Origin: Nocardioides conyzicola
GTDB lineage: Bacteria > Actinomycetota > Actinomycetes > Propionibacteriales > Nocardioidaceae
Assembly: GCF_039543825.1 (NCBI RefSeq)
Contig: NZ_BAABKM010000004.1
Location: 186,001 to 250,000 of the forward strand
DNA length: 64,000 bases
Direction: 5' to 3'
Position numbers and translations under genes: made by a program. Each line of letters opens with the position of its first letter. The first letter of the stretch is position 1. Of this stretch, positions 10,914-20,655 are shown in pieces. The notes beneath the pieces are model-generated. The model did no database searches, had not been told where the DNA came from, and was given only the letters and a program-made list of their open reading frames with translations.

Positions 10914-13016
10914 GTGAGCAACCCCCCTGCCCTCGACTGGACCGATCTCGACAGGAAGGCGGTGGACACCGCCAGGGTCCTGGCGATGGACGCGGTGCAG
11001 AAGGTCGGCAACGGCCACCCCGGCACCGCCATGAGCCTCGCCCCTGCGGCGTACCTCCTCTTCCAGAAGGTGATGCGCCACGACCCGGCGGACTCCCGCT
11101 GGATCGCGCGCGACCGCTTCGTCCTCTCCTGCGGGCACTCGAGCATCACGCTCTACACGCAGCTCTACCTCGGCGGCTTCGGCCTCGAGCTCGAGGACCT
11201 GAAGGCGCTGCGCACCTGGGGCTCCAAGACCCCGGGCCACCCCGAGCTCCACCACACCGCCGGCGTGGAGGTCACCACCGGCCCGCTCGGCCAGGGCGTC
11301 GCCAACGCCGTCGGCATGGCCATGGAGGCCCGCCGCGTGCACGGCCTGCTCGACCCCGACGCCGCGCCCGGCAAGAGCGTCTTCGACCACCACGTCTACG
11401 CCCTGTGCTCCGACGGCGACCTCCAGGAGGGCGTCAGCGGCGAGGCCAGCTCGATCGCCGGCACCCAGGAGCTCGGCAACCTGACGGTCATCTACGACCG
11501 CAACCGGATCTCGATCGAGGGCAACACCGACATCGCCTTCACCGAGGACGTCGCGGCCCGCTACGAGGCCTACGGCTGGGACGTGCAGGTCGTCGACTGG
11601 ACCAACGGCGGCAAGAAGTACGTCGAGGACGTGCCGGCGCTCTACGACGCCGTCGTCGCTGCGGGCAAGGTCAAGAACAAGCCCTCGCTCATCGTGCTCG
11701 ACACGATCATCGCGTGGCCCGCGCCCAACGCGCAGGGGACCGAGAAGGCCCACGGCAGCGCGCTCGGCGACGCCGAGGTCGCGGCCACCAAGGAGGTGCT
11801 CGGCTGGGACCCGGCGCTCACCTTCCAGGTGCCGGAGGACGTCATCGCGCACACCCGCAAGCTGAGCGAGCGCGGCGCCGAGTGGGGCGCTGCCTGGGAC
11901 GAGCAGTACGCCGCCTGGGCGGACGCCAACCCCGACAAGGCCACGCTGCTGCACCGGCTCAAGTCCCGGGCGCTGCCCGAGGGCCTCGAGGAGGCGCTGC
12001 CGGTGTTCGAGGCGAGCGCCAAGGGCGTCGCGACCCGGACCGCGTCCAGCGACGTGATCAACGCGATCGCGCCGCTGATGCCCGAGCTGTGGGGCGGCTC
12101 CGCCGACCTCGCGGGCTCCAACAACACGACGATCAAGTCGGCCCCGTCGTTCCTGCCCAAGAGCCGCAGCGTCGAGGAGTGGACGGCCGACCCCTACCAG
12201 GGCCGGGTGCTGCACTTCGGCATTCGCGAGCACGGCATGGGCGCGATCATGAACGGCATCGCGGCGGACGCGCTGACCCGCGTCTTCGGTGGCACGTTCC
12301 TGACCTTCTCCGACTACATGCGCGGAGCGGTCCGGGTCGCGGCCCTGAGCCAGCTGCCGGTCACCTACGTCTGGACCCACGACTCGATCGGTCTCGGCGA
12401 GGACGGCCCGACCCACCAGCCGATCGAGCACCTGGCGGCCCTGCGCGCCATGCCCGGCCTCGACGTCGTACGCCCGGCGGACGCCAACGAGACGGCCGCC
12501 GCGTGGCACACGATCCTCGGCCACACCGACCGGCCGGCGGCCCTGGCGCTGACCCGCCAGAACGTGCCGGTCTTCCCGCGGGGCGAGGACGGGTTCGCGG
12601 AGACCAGCGACGTCCACCGCGGCGGCTACGTCCTGATCGACGCGGAGGGCGGAGCTCCCGACGTGGTGCTGATCGCCACCGGGTCCGAGGTGCAGCTCGC
12701 GGTCGAGGCACGCACCCAGCTCGCGGAGAAGGGTGTCCAGGCCCGGGTCGTGTCGATGCCGTGCCAGGAGTGGTTCGAGGCCCAGGACCAGTCCTACCGC
12801 GACACCGTGATCCCGCCGATCGTCAAGGCGCGCGTCTCCGTCGAGGCCGGCGTCAAGCAGGGCTGGCGCGAGTACGTCGGCGACCACGGCCGGATCGTCT
12901 CGATCGACCACTACGGCGCCTCGGCCGACTACGCACGGATCTACCAGGAGTTCGGGGTGACGGCCGAGGCCGTCGTCTCCGCAGCGCACGACTCGATCCT
13001 GGCGGCGAGCGTCTGA
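10914..13016 (+). CDS. tkt: Transketolase
   Basis: Thiamine-diphosphate enzyme of the non-oxidative pentose phosphate pathway, transferring C2 units between sugar phosphates. The 700 residues show the N-terminal TPP domain ([28 protein letters not shown] cofactor motif), the pyrimidine domain ([35 protein letters not shown]) and the C-terminal domain. GTG at 10914, preceded by GAAAGGAAC, matches the family start; the frame is open further upstream without a ribosome-binding site. It is the first gene of the operon tkt-tal-pgi-zwf-opcA-pgl. Confidence 0.96.
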   Translation: MSNPPALDWTDLDRKAVDTARVLAMDAVQKVGNGHPGTAMSLAPAAYLLFQKVMRHDPADSRWIARDRFVLSCGHSSITLYTQLYLGGFGLELEDLKALRTWGSKTPGHPELHHTAGVEVTTGPLGQGVANAVGMAMEARRVHGLLDPDAAPGKSVFDHHVYALCSDGDLQEGVSGEASSIAGTQELGNLTVIYDRNRISIEGNTDIAFTEDVAARYEAYGWDVQVVDWTNGGKKYVEDVPALYDAVVAAGKVKNKPSLIVLDTIIAWPAPNAQGTEKAHGSALGDAEVAATKEVLGWDPALTFQVPEDVIAHTRKLSERGAEWGAAWDEQYAAWADANPDKATLLHRLKSRALPEGLEEALPVFEASAKGVATRTASSDVINAIAPLMPELWGGSADLAGSNNTTIKSAPSFLPKSRSVEEWTADPYQGRVLHFGIREHGMGAIMNGIAADALTRVFGGTFLTFSDYMRGAVRVAALSQLPVTYVWTHDSIGLGEDGPTHQPIEHLAALRAMPGLDVVRPADANETAAAWHTILGHTDRPAALALTRQNVPVFPRGEDGFAETSDVHRGGYVLIDAEGGAPDVVLIATGSEVQLAVEARTQLAEKGVQARVVSMPCQEWFEAQDQSYRDTVIPPIVKARVSVEAGVKQGWREYVGDHGRIVSIDHYGASADYARIYQEFGVTAEAVVSAAHDSILAASV

Positions 13017-13065
13017 ACGTCCGCCGGCCCGGGTACCCCACAGTCTTCCAAGGGAGGAACGCACC

Positions 13066-14172
13066 ATGAGTGATCGTTTGAAGAAGCTCGCAGACGCGGG
13101 GGTGTCGATCTGGCTCGACGACCTGTCCCGCGAACGGATCGAGACCGGCAACCTCGCCGACCTAATCAAGGAGAAGTCGGTGGTCGGAGTGACCACCAAC
13201 CCCACGATCTTCGCGGCGGCCATCGCCAACGGGGAGCGCTACGACGGACAGGTCCGCAAGCTCGTGGAGCAGGGCGAGCCGGTGGACCGGGTGATCTTCG
13301 AGCTCACCACCGAGGACGTCCGCAACGCCTGCGACATCTTCGAGCCGCTGGCCGGCGAGGAGTCGGCGGACGGCCGGGTCTCGATCGAGGTCGAGCCGAC
13401 CCTGGCCAACGACACCGAGGGCACCATCGCGTCCGCGCGCGCCCTGTGGTCGGCCGTGGACCGCTCCAACGTGCTGATCAAGATCCCCGCCACCAAGGAG
13501 GGGTTGCCGGCCATCACGGCCGCGATCGCCGAGGGCATCAGCGTCAACGTGACGCTGATCTTCGGGAAGGTCCGCTACCAGGAGGTCATGGACGCCTACC
13601 TGACCGGGCTCGAGGCCGCGCGTGACGCCGGCCTGGACCTCAGCCGCATCCAGTCCGTGGCGTCGTTCTTCGTGTCCCGCATCGACACCGAGGTCGACGC
13701 CCGCCTGGAGAAGATCGGCTCGGACGAGGCGCTCGCCCTGCGCGGCAAGGCCGCCGTGGCCAACGCCCGGATCGCGTACGCCGCGTACGAGGAGGTCTTC
13801 GCCAGCGACCGCTGGAAGCAGCTCGAGGCGGCGGGCGCCAACCCGCAGCGTCCGCTGTGGGCCTCCACCGGCGTCAAGAACCCCGACTACTCCGACACGA
13901 TGTACATCACCGAGCTCGTCGTCGCGAACACGGTCAACACGATGCCCGAGAAGACCATGGACGCGTTCGCCGACCACGGTGAGGTCCAGGGCGACCAGGT
14001 CACCGGCAAGGCCGACGAGGCCCAGGCGGTCTTCGACCAGCTGGCCGCGGTCGGCATCGACTTCGAGGACGTGCTGGTCACCGTCGAGCACGAGGGTGTC
14101 GACAAGTTCAAGAAGTCGTGGACCGAGCTGACCGAGACCGTCCAGGGCCAGATGGAGAAGGCGGCCGCGTGA
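13066..14172 (+). CDS. tal: Transaldolase
   Basis: Transfers a dihydroxyacetone unit between sugar phosphates through a Schiff-base lysine, here in [11 protein letters not shown]. The 368 residues match the actinobacterial form ([13 protein letters not shown] start, [28 protein letters not shown]). The ATG follows GGGAGGAACGCACC. It lies 49 nt after tkt and overlaps pgi by four bases, so co-translation with pgi is likely. Confidence 0.96.
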   Translation: MSDRLKKLADAGVSIWLDDLSRERIETGNLADLIKEKSVVGVTTNPTIFAAAIANGERYDGQVRKLVEQGEPVDRVIFELTTEDVRNACDIFEPLAGEESADGRVSIEVEPTLANDTEGTIASARALWSAVDRSNVLIKIPATKEGLPAITAAIAEGISVNVTLIFGKVRYQEVMDAYLTGLEAARDAGLDLSRIQSVASFFVSRIDTEVDARLEKIGSDEALALRGKAAVANARIAYAAYEEVFASDRWKQLEAAGANPQRPLWASTGVKNPDYSDTMYITELVVANTVNTMPEKTMDAFADHGEVQGDQVTGKADEAQAVFDQLAAVGIDFEDVLVTVEHEGVDKFKKSWTELTETVQGQMEKAAA

Positions 14173-15824
14173 CCGACGCGCCCGTCGACCCGACCTCGAC
14201 CGCGGCGTGGGGACGGTTGACCGCCCTGGCTGCGGACTTCACACCTGACCTGCGCCGGTGGTTCGAGGAGGACCCGCACCGGGTCGACCGGCTCACGTAC
14301 GACGCAGGCGACCTCCACGTCGACCTGTCCAAGGCGCTGCTCGACGACGCCGTCCTCCCCGCCCTGCTCGCGCTGGCGGACGAGGTCGGCGTCGCCGCGC
14401 GCCGCGACGCGATGTTCGCCGGTGAGCACATCAACGTCACCGAGGACCGGGCGGTGCTGCACACGGCGCTGCGCCTGCCCGCCGACGCGACGCTGGAGGT
14501 CGACGGGCAGGACGTCGTCGCGGACGTCCACGAGGTCCTGGACCGGGTCTACGCGTTCGCCGACCAGGTGCGCAGCGGTGCCTGGACGGGCGTCACCGGG
14601 GAGCGGATCCGCACGGTCGTCAACATCGGCATCGGCGGCTCCGACCTCGGCCCGGTGATGGCGTACGAGGCGCTGGCGGCGTACCGCCAGGATGGCCTGG
14701 AGTGCCGCTTCATCAGCAACATCGACCCGACCGACGCGGCGACCACCCTGGCCGGGCTCGACCCGGCGACCACGCTCTTCATCGTGTCGAGCAAGACCTT
14801 CGGCACCCTCGAGACGCTCACCAACGCGCGGCTGTGCAAGGCCTGGCTGCTCGACGGGCTCGCGTCCGCCGACCCGACCGACGCGGTCGCGAAGCACTTC
14901 GTCGCCGTCTCCACCGCGCTCGACAAGGTCGCCGACTTCGGGATCGACCCGGCCAACGCCTTCGGCTTCTGGGACTGGGTCGGCGGGCGCTACTCGGTCG
15001 ACTCGGCGATCGGGACCTCGCTGGCCGTCGCGATCGGGCCGGAGCGGTTCGCAGAGCTGCTCGCCGGCTTTCACACGATGGACGAGCACTTCCGTACGGC
15101 GCCCCCGGAGCGCAACGTCCCGCTGCTGCTGGGCCTGCTCAACGTCTGGTACACCAACTTCCTCGACGCCGAGACCCACGCCGTGCTCCCCTACGCACAG
15201 CTCCTGCACCGGTTCCCTGCCTACCTCCAGCAGCTGACCATGGAGTCCAACGGCAAGGGCGTGCGCTGGGACGGCAGCCCTGTCACGACCGACACCGGCG
15301 AGATCTACTGGGGCGAGCCGGGCACCAACGGTCAGCACGCGTTCTACCAGCTGATCCACCAGGGCACGCGGCTGATCCCGGCGGACTTCATCGCGTTCGC
15401 GGAGCCGTCGTACCCGCTCGTCGACGGTGCCCAGGACGTCCACGAGCTGTTCCTCGCCAACTTCCTCGCGCAGACCGCCGCGCTCGCCTTCGGCAAGACC
15501 GCCGACGAGGTGCGCGCCGAGGGGACGGCCGAGGCCGTCGTACCGGCCCGCGTCTTCACCGGCAACCGGCCCACCACGTCGATCATGGCGCCGGCGCTGA
15601 CCCCGTCCGTGCTCGGCCAGCTGGTCGCCCTCTACGAGCACCTCACGTTCACCGAGGGCGTCGTGTGGGGCATCGACAGCTTCGACCAGTGGGGCGTCGA
15701 GCTGGGCAAGCAGCTCGCCCAGAAGGTCGGACCGGCCATCGCCGGCGACACCGACGCGCTGGCCGAGCAGGACGCCTCGACCCAGGCCCTCATCGCCTAC
15801 TACAGGAAGCACCGGACCAAGTGA
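14169..15824 (+). CDS. pgi: Glucose-6-phosphate isomerase
   Basis: Interconverts glucose 6-phosphate and fructose 6-phosphate. The 551 residues contain both family signatures: the sugar-isomerase core [13 protein letters not shown] and the region [20 protein letters not shown], plus [12 protein letters not shown] and the C-terminal [13 protein letters not shown]. The GTG overlaps the tal stop (GTGA); the frame stays open into tal but the family N terminus begins at this GTG. Placing pgi between tal and zwf lets the operon recycle fructose 6-phosphate to glucose 6-phosphate for a cyclic, NADPH-producing pathway. An unusual hairpin follows. Confidence 0.95.
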   Translation: MTDAPVDPTSTAAWGRLTALAADFTPDLRRWFEEDPHRVDRLTYDAGDLHVDLSKALLDDAVLPALLALADEVGVAARRDAMFAGEHINVTEDRAVLHTALRLPADATLEVDGQDVVADVHEVLDRVYAFADQVRSGAWTGVTGERIRTVVNIGIGGSDLGPVMAYEALAAYRQDGLECRFISNIDPTDAATTLAGLDPATTLFIVSSKTFGTLETLTNARLCKAWLLDGLASADPTDAVAKHFVAVSTALDKVADFGIDPANAFGFWDWVGGRYSVDSAIGTSLAVAIGPERFAELLAGFHTMDEHFRTAPPERNVPLLLGLLNVWYTNFLDAETHAVLPYAQLLHRFPAYLQQLTMESNGKGVRWDGSPVTTDTGEIYWGEPGTNGQHAFYQLIHQGTRLIPADFIAFAEPSYPLVDGAQDVHELFLANFLAQTAALAFGKTADEVRAEGTAEAVVPARVFTGNRPTTSIMAPALTPSVLGQLVALYEHLTFTEGVVWGIDSFDQWGVELGKQLAQKVGPAIAGDTDALAEQDASTQALIAYYRKHRTK

Positions 15825-15827
15825 TCA

Positions 15828-15884
15828 CCCCACGAAACTGCGGGCTTCCCCCGCTTCGCTCCTCCAGCCCACACTTCCGCGGGG
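15828..15884. repeat. Imperfect 19-bp inverted repeat with mismatches at every third base
   Basis: Arm 1 (15828-15846) and arm 2 (15866-15884) pair over 19 positions with a 19-nt loop. The four mismatches pair 15832/15880, 15835/15877, 15838/15874 and 15841/15871, each exactly three bases from the next. Read as codons, both strands give nearly the same peptide, PRNCGL on the + strand and PRKCGL on the - strand. It fills the 67-nt gap between pgi and zwf. It may attenuate or process the operon mRNA, or be a dispersed palindromic element. Confidence 0.6.
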
Positions 15885-15891
15885 ACCCCGA

Positions 15892-17433
15892 ATGACCTAC
15901 ACGAACCCGCTGCGTGATCCGCAGGACCGGCGCCTGCCCCAGATCGCCGGGCCGTGCGGCCTGGTGCTCTTCGGCGTCACCGGTGACCTGTCGCGCAAGA
16001 AGATCATGCCGGCGATCTACGACCTCGCCAACCGCGGCCTGCTGCCGCCGGGCTTCAGCCTGGTGGGCTTCGCCCGGCGCGACTGGGCCGACCAGGACTT
16101 CGCCCAGGTCGTCCACGACTCGGTGAAGTCCTACGCGCGCACGGAGTTCCGCGAGGAGGTCTGGCAGCAGCTCGCCGAGGGCTTCCGGTTCGTGCCCGGC
16201 GACTTCGACGACGACGTCGCGTTCGACCAGCTGCGCCGCACGATCGAGGAGCTCGACCTGGCCCGCGGCACGGACGGCAACCACGCGTTCTACCTGGCCA
16301 TCCCGCCCGGCTTCTTCGGCAACGTCGTCGGCCAGCTCAAGGAGCACGGCCTCGCCGACGGCGGTGGCCCCGACTCGTGGCGTCGCGTCGTGGTGGAGAA
16401 GCCGTTCGGCCACGACCTCGAGTCGGCGCGCGAGCTCAACGCCGTGCTGGCCGACGTCTTCCCGTCGGGCTCGATCTTCCGGATCGACCACTACCTCGGC
16501 AAGGAAACGGTCCAGAACATCCTGGCGATGCGCTTCGCCAACACCATGTTCGAGCCGATCTGGAACGCCAACTACGTCGACCACGTGCAGATCACGATGG
16601 CCGAGGACGGCGGCATCGGCGGCCGCGCCGGCTACTACGACGGCATCGGCGCCGCCCGCGACGTGATCCAGAACCACCTGCTGCAGCTGATGTCGCTGGT
16701 CGCGATGGAGGAGCCGACGTCGTTCGACGCGGAGAGCCTGCGCATCGAGAAGCAGAAGGTGCTCTCGAGCGTGGTGCTCCCCCGCCGTCTCGACCTGACG
16801 ACCGCCCGGGCGCAGTACGCCGAGGGCTGGGCCGGCGGCGAGAAGGTCGCCGGCTTCCTGCAGGAGGAGGGCATCAAGAAGTCCTCCACCACCGAGACGT
16901 ACGCTGCCGTCACCCTCAACATCGACACCCGGCGCTGGGCCGGGGTGCCGTTCTACCTGCGCACCGGCAAGCGGCTCGGCCGGCGGGTCACCGAGGTCGC
17001 GATCGTCTTCAAGAAGGCGCCGCACCAGCCGTTCAGCGCCTCCTCGACCGAGGACCTCACCGAGAACGCCCTGGTCATCCGGATCCAGCCCGACGAGGGC
17101 GTGACCCTGCGGTTCGGCTCCAAGGTCCCCGGCACCGCCATGGAGATCCGCGACGTCAACATGGACTTCGCCTACGGCGGGTCCTTCACCGAGTCGTCGC
17201 CCGAGGCGTACGAGCGGCTGATCCTCGACGTACTGCTCGGTGATCCGCCGCTCTTCCCCCGGCACGAGGAGGTCGAGCTGTCCTGGAAGATCCTGGACCC
17301 GATCCTCGAGCACTGGGCCAAGCAGGACGCCGCCGGCAAGGGGAAGCCGGACACGTACGAGTCCGGGACCTGGGGTCCGAAGTCCGCCGACGCGATGCTC
17401 GCCCGCGACGGCCGCACCTGGAGGAGGCCGTAA
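15892..17433 (+). CDS. zwf: Glucose-6-phosphate dehydrogenase
   Basis: First enzyme of the oxidative pentose phosphate pathway, producing NADPH and 6-phosphogluconolactone. The 513 residues contain the Rossmann motif GVTGDLSRKK near residue 26 and the active-site signature RIDHYLGKETVQN. The stop TAA shares its last base with the opcA ATG (TAATG). Upstream the leader is the hairpin and CGCGGGGACCCCGA, with only a weak ribosome-binding site, so translation may depend on how the hairpin folds. Confidence 0.97.
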   Translation: MTYTNPLRDPQDRRLPQIAGPCGLVLFGVTGDLSRKKIMPAIYDLANRGLLPPGFSLVGFARRDWADQDFAQVVHDSVKSYARTEFREEVWQQLAEGFRFVPGDFDDDVAFDQLRRTIEELDLARGTDGNHAFYLAIPPGFFGNVVGQLKEHGLADGGGPDSWRRVVVEKPFGHDLESARELNAVLADVFPSGSIFRIDHYLGKETVQNILAMRFANTMFEPIWNANYVDHVQITMAEDGGIGGRAGYYDGIGAARDVIQNHLLQLMSLVAMEEPTSFDAESLRIEKQKVLSSVVLPRRLDLTTARAQYAEGWAGGEKVAGFLQEEGIKKSSTTETYAAVTLNIDTRRWAGVPFYLRTGKRLGRRVTEVAIVFKKAPHQPFSASSTEDLTENALVIRIQPDEGVTLRFGSKVPGTAMEIRDVNMDFAYGGSFTESSPEAYERLILDVLLGDPPLFPRHEEVELSWKILDPILEHWAKQDAAGKGKPDTYESGTWGPKSADAMLARDGRTWRRP

Positions 17434-18341
17434 TGATCGAGCTCACCGACACCAACTCCGCCGCCATCGCGAGCGAGTTCGTCCGCGCCCGCAAGCGGGC
17501 CGGCAGCCCGGCGATGGGCATGGTGATGACCATGGTCGTCGTCGTCGACGAGGACATCGCCACCGACGTGATGGCCGTCGCCCGCGAGGCGTCCCACGAG
17601 CACCCCGCGCGGGTCCTCGGCGTGATCCTCGGCGACGGTCGCGGCGCCTCGCAGGTCAACGCCCAGGTGGGCGCCGGGGCCGGCTGGTCCGGCGAGACCG
17701 CGCTGATCCGCCTCAAGGGCGAGGTCGTCAAGCACCCCGAGTCGGTGGTGCTGCCCCTGCTGCTCCCGGACTCCCCCGTCGCGATCTACTGGCCCGCGGA
17801 CCCGCCCGAGGACACCGCGCAGGACCCGCTGGGGGCGCTCGCCCAGCGGCGGATCACCGACGCGGCCGGCGCCAAGCGCGGCAAGGGCAAGGCGATCCAC
17901 ACCCAGTGCGCGTCGTACACGAAGGGCAACACCGACCTGGCCTGGACCCGGATCACGCCGTGGCGCGCCCTGCTCGCCGCGGCCCTGGACCAGCACCACC
18001 TCAAGGTCACCGGCGCGTCCGTCACGGCCGAGCGGATCAGCCCGAGCGCCGACCTGCTCGGCGCCTGGCTCCACGACCGGCTGAAGGTCCCGGTCGTCCG
18101 CAAGAGCTCGTCCGGCCCCGGCATCACCGAGGTGGTGCTCGAGACCAAGGAGGGGCCGATCAGCATCTCGCGCTCCGACGGCAGGCTGGCGACCTACCGC
18201 TCGCCCGGCCACCCCGACCGCCCGATCGCCCTCAAGCGGCGCGAGCTGCCCGAGCTCCTGGCCGAGGAGCTCCGGCGCCTCGACGAGGACGACGTGTACG
18301 CCGAGACGGCGCGCCGGCTGGTCAAGATCGGACGCAGCTGA
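17433..18341 (+). CDS. opcA: Glucose-6-phosphate dehydrogenase assembly protein OpcA
   Basis: Needed for oligomerisation and activity of Zwf in actinobacteria and cyanobacteria. The 302-residue protein has the family landmarks: RARKRAGSPAMGMVMTMVVV, EASHEHPARVLGVILG, LLLPDSPVAIYWP and a C-terminal winged part ending ARRLVKIGRS. It overlaps zwf by one base and pgl by one base, so the three oxidative-branch proteins are made from coupled cistrons. Confidence 0.94.
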   Translation: MIELTDTNSAAIASEFVRARKRAGSPAMGMVMTMVVVVDEDIATDVMAVAREASHEHPARVLGVILGDGRGASQVNAQVGAGAGWSGETALIRLKGEVVKHPESVVLPLLLPDSPVAIYWPADPPEDTAQDPLGALAQRRITDAAGAKRGKGKAIHTQCASYTKGNTDLAWTRITPWRALLAAALDQHHLKVTGASVTAERISPSADLLGAWLHDRLKVPVVRKSSSGPGITEVVLETKEGPISISRSDGRLATYRSPGHPDRPIALKRRELPELLAEELRRLDEDDVYAETARRLVKIGRS

Positions 18342-19063
18342 TGGCCGAGCCCCTCATCGAGGTCCACGACGACTCCGCGGCGCTCGCCACCGCCGTCGCC
18401 GGCGAGCTGCTCAGCCGGCTGGCCGACGCCCAGGCGGCCGGCGGGATCCCGCAGATCGCCCTGACCGGCGGCACCATCGCCGAGGACATCCACCGCGAGC
18501 TCGCCCGGCTCTCCCCGGGCTCCGAGGTGGACTGGTCGCAGGTCGTGATCTGGTGGGGCGACGAGCGCTTCGTCGCCCCAGACTCCCCCGACCGCAACAG
18601 CGGCCAGGCCCAGGCCGCGTTCCTCGACGCGGTCGGTGCCGACCCGGCCAAGGTCCACGCGATGCCGTCGACGGCGGACGCGACCGACGTCGAGGCCGGC
18701 GCGACGGCGTACGCCGAGACGCTGCGGACGCACGGCGCCGGCGAGTTCGACATCGTGATGCTCGGGATCGGTCCCGACGGCCACATCGCCTCGCTCTTCC
18801 CGGGCTTCCCCCAGCTCGACTCCGACGCGATCGCCGTCGGCGTCACCGGCTCGCCGAAGCCACCGCCGGAGCGGATCAGCCTCACCTTCCCGGCGCTCAA
18901 CCGCGCCCGGTCGGTGTGGTTCCTGGTCAGCGGTGCCGGCAAGGCCGCCGCGGTCGCCTCCGCCCTCGGCGGCGCCGACCTCCACGAGACCCCCGCAGCC
19001 GGCGTGGTCGGTCGCGAGGAGACGATCTGGTTCCTCGACCGCGAGGCGGCCTCCGAGCTCTAG
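18341..19063 (+). CDS. pgl: 6-phosphogluconolactonase
   Basis: Hydrolyses 6-phosphogluconolactone. The 240-residue protein is a typical NagB-fold Pgl: ALTGGTIAEDIH near residue 45, VIWWGDERFVAPDSPDRN, and the signature MLGIGPDGHIASLFPG. It is the last gene of the operon and its ATG shares a base with the opcA stop. A 6-phosphogluconate dehydrogenase is not in the window. Confidence 0.95.
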   Translation: MAEPLIEVHDDSAALATAVAGELLSRLADAQAAGGIPQIALTGGTIAEDIHRELARLSPGSEVDWSQVVIWWGDERFVAPDSPDRNSGQAQAAFLDAVGADPAKVHAMPSTADATDVEAGATAYAETLRTHGAGEFDIVMLGIGPDGHIASLFPGFPQLDSDAIAVGVTGSPKPPPERISLTFPALNRARSVWFLVSGAGKAAAVASALGGADLHETPAAGVVGREETIWFLDREAASEL

Positions 19064-19069
19064 CGAGTC

Positions 19070-19177
19070 GAGTCGGGAGTTCTGACCGTTGAGTCGGGAG
19101 TTCCAGTGCGTGGGAGCGACCAGAAATCCCGACTCAACCTGGGGAAGTCCCGATTGAAGCGTCAGAAGTCCCGACTC
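19070..19177. repeat. Five-copy nested inverted repeat between convergent pgl and rbpA
   Basis: The core GAGTCGGGAGTTC occurs at 19070-19082 and 19091-19103; its reverse-complement form occurs at 19123-19135 (GAAATCCCGACTC), 19144-19156 (GAAGTCCCGATTG) and 19165-19177 (GAAGTCCCGACTC). The outer pair extends to 17 bp with one mismatch (GAGTCGGGAGTTCTGAC against GTCAGAAGTCCCGACTC), so it can fold as nested stems. It fills the 127-nt gap between converging genes and probably works as a bidirectional terminator. Confidence 0.7.
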
Positions 19178-19190
19178 GACCTCTTGGCGG

Positions 19191-19550
19191 CTAGAAGATG
19201 ATGTCGCCGGACTTCCGGCGGGTGCGCAGCAGGCTGAGGGCCTCGTCGAGGATGTCCTCGGCCTCCTTGTCGGAGCGCCGCTCCTTCACGTAGGCGAGGT
19301 GCGTCTTGTAGGGCTCGATCTTGGGCGCCGGGGGCGGGTTGTCCGAGTCCAGGCTCGCGGGCAGACCACACTTCGGGCAGTCCCACGACTCCGGGACCGT
19401 CGCCTCGGTCGAGAACGCCACGACGGAGCGGTGCTCGCGGGCGCAGAAGTACGTGACGGTCTGGCGCGGCGCGGCCTCGCCACGCTCCGCCTCGCCCATC
19501 GGGCCAGCACCGACCCGACTACCGCGAATCGCGTTTCCTCCACCAGCCAC
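19191..19550 (-). CDS. rbpA: RNA polymerase-binding protein RbpA
   Basis: Actinobacteria-specific transcription factor that stabilises the sigma-A open complex. The 119-residue protein shows the zinc-binding core (YFCAREHRSVVAFS, WDCPKCGLPA), the basic linker and the C-terminal sigma-interaction helix (HLAYVKERRSDKEAEDILDE). The start is GTG, preceded by GAAAGGGA. Its presence places the genome in Actinomycetota. It is the first of a run of reverse-strand housekeeping genes when read along the map. Confidence 0.95.
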   Translation of the reverse strand: MAGGGNAIRGSRVGAGPMGEAERGEAAPRQTVTYFCAREHRSVVAFSTEATVPESWDCPKCGLPASLDSDNPPPAPKIEPYKTHLAYVKERRSDKEAEDILDEALSLLRTRRKSGDIIF

Positions 19551-19596
19551 CGGCGTAATCCCTTTCGAAGCTCTAGGACAGGTCTGAACGGGTGAG

Positions 19597-19827
19597 TCAG
19601 TAAGCCTTCAGCAATCCGAGAGCGATGATGCAGGCGAACCAGATGACGCCGATGCCGACGGTGAGCCGGTCGAGGTTCCGCTCTGCGACAGAAGACCCTC
19701 CCAAGGAGCTGGAGACGCCGCCGCCGAACATGTCCGACATGCCGCCGCCACGACCCTTGTGAAGGAGCACCAGCAGGATCATCAGCCCGCTGGCGATCAT
19801 GAGCACGATAGTGAAGATCAGTTCCAC
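19597..19827 (-). CDS. secG: Preprotein translocase subunit SecG
   Basis: Small SecYEG subunit of 76 residues with two membrane helices (about 3-20 and 52-74), the conserved LVLLHKGRGGGMSDMFGG loop, and SVAERNLDRLT before the second helix. It lies 30 nt downstream of tpiA, so it is probably co-transcribed with the glycolytic genes, the usual gap-pgk-tpiA-secG order in actinobacteria. Confidence 0.95.
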   Translation of the reverse strand: MELIFTIVLMIASGLMILLVLLHKGRGGGMSDMFGGGVSSSLGGSSVAERNLDRLTVGIGVIWFACIIALGLLKAY

Positions 19828-19857
19828 GGCGCAGAGCCTACGTCAGGTCGCCGGAGA

Positions 19858-20655
19858 TCACAGGACCGGCATGTCGTAATAGCGGCAGATCCCACCGAAC
19901 TCGTCGACCTGCAGGCTCGCGCCGCCGACCAGGCAGCCGTCGACGTCGGGCTGGACCATGATCCCGCCGACGTTGCCGGCCTTCACCGAACCGCCGTAGA
20001 GCACGCGTACGGCGTCGGCCGCGCCGTCCCCGTGGACCTCACGGATCCGCGCCCGGATGGCCGCGCAGACCTCCTGGGCGTCCTCGGGCGTCGCCACCTC
20101 ACCGGTGCCGATGGCCCAGACGGGCTCGTAGGCGACGACCAGCCCCGCGACCTGCTCGGCGGTGAACCCCTCGAGCGAGCCGTCGACCTGCGCGAGGCAG
20201 TGCGGGACGTGCTCACCGGCCTGCCGGACGCCAAGACCCTCGCCCACGCACACGATCGGCACCATGCCCGCGGCCAGGGCCTTGTGCGCCTTGGCGTTGA
20301 CGACGGCGTCGGTCTCAGCGTGGTACTCGCGCCGCTCGCTGTGGCCGACCACGACGTACGAGCAGCCGAGCTTGGCCAGCATGGCCGCGGAGATCTCGCC
20401 CGTGTAGGCACCGGAGTCGTGCGTCGACACGTCCTGCGCGCCGTACCGGATCTGCAGCCGGTCGCCGTCGACCAGCGTCTGCACCGACCGCAGATCGGTG
20501 AACGGCGGCAGGACGACCACCTCGGCCTTGCTGTAGTCGTGCTTCTTGTCCGCCAGCGTCACCGCGAGCTTCTGCACCAGGACGAGAGCCTCCTGGTGGT
20601 TGAGGTTCATCTTCCAGTTCCCCGCCATCAGCGGGGTGCGGGCGTTCTTGGCCAT
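19858..20655 (-). CDS. tpiA: Triosephosphate isomerase
   Basis: Interconverts dihydroxyacetone phosphate and glyceraldehyde 3-phosphate. The 265 residues contain GNWKMNLN at the N terminus, the catalytic histidine in VVGHSERR, the catalytic glutamate in [11 protein letters not shown] and the phosphate-binding YGGSVK. The ATG at 20655 overlaps the pgk stop by one base; the frame stays open upstream but only as a shadow of pgk. Confidence 0.96.
   Translation of the reverse strand: MAKNARTPLMAGNWKMNLNHQEALVLVQKLAVTLADKKHDYSKAEVVVLPPFTDLRSVQTLVDGDRLQIRYGAQDVSTHDSGAYTGEISAAMLAKLGCSYVVVGHSERREYHAETDAVVNAKAHKALAAGMVPIVCVGEGLGVRQAGEHVPHCLAQVDGSLEGFTAEQVAGLVVAYEPVWAIGTGEVATPEDAQEVCAAIRARIREVHGDGAADAVRVLYGGSVKAGNVGGIMVQPDVDGCLVGGASLQVDEFGGICRYYDMPVL

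Noticed and set aside
10860..13229. A 789-codon open frame antisense to transketolase
   Set aside because: No protein motifs, and the + strand encodes an unmistakable transketolase.
19070..19177. CRISPR-like array
   Set aside because: Copies are in both orientations and unevenly spaced, with no leader or cas genes.
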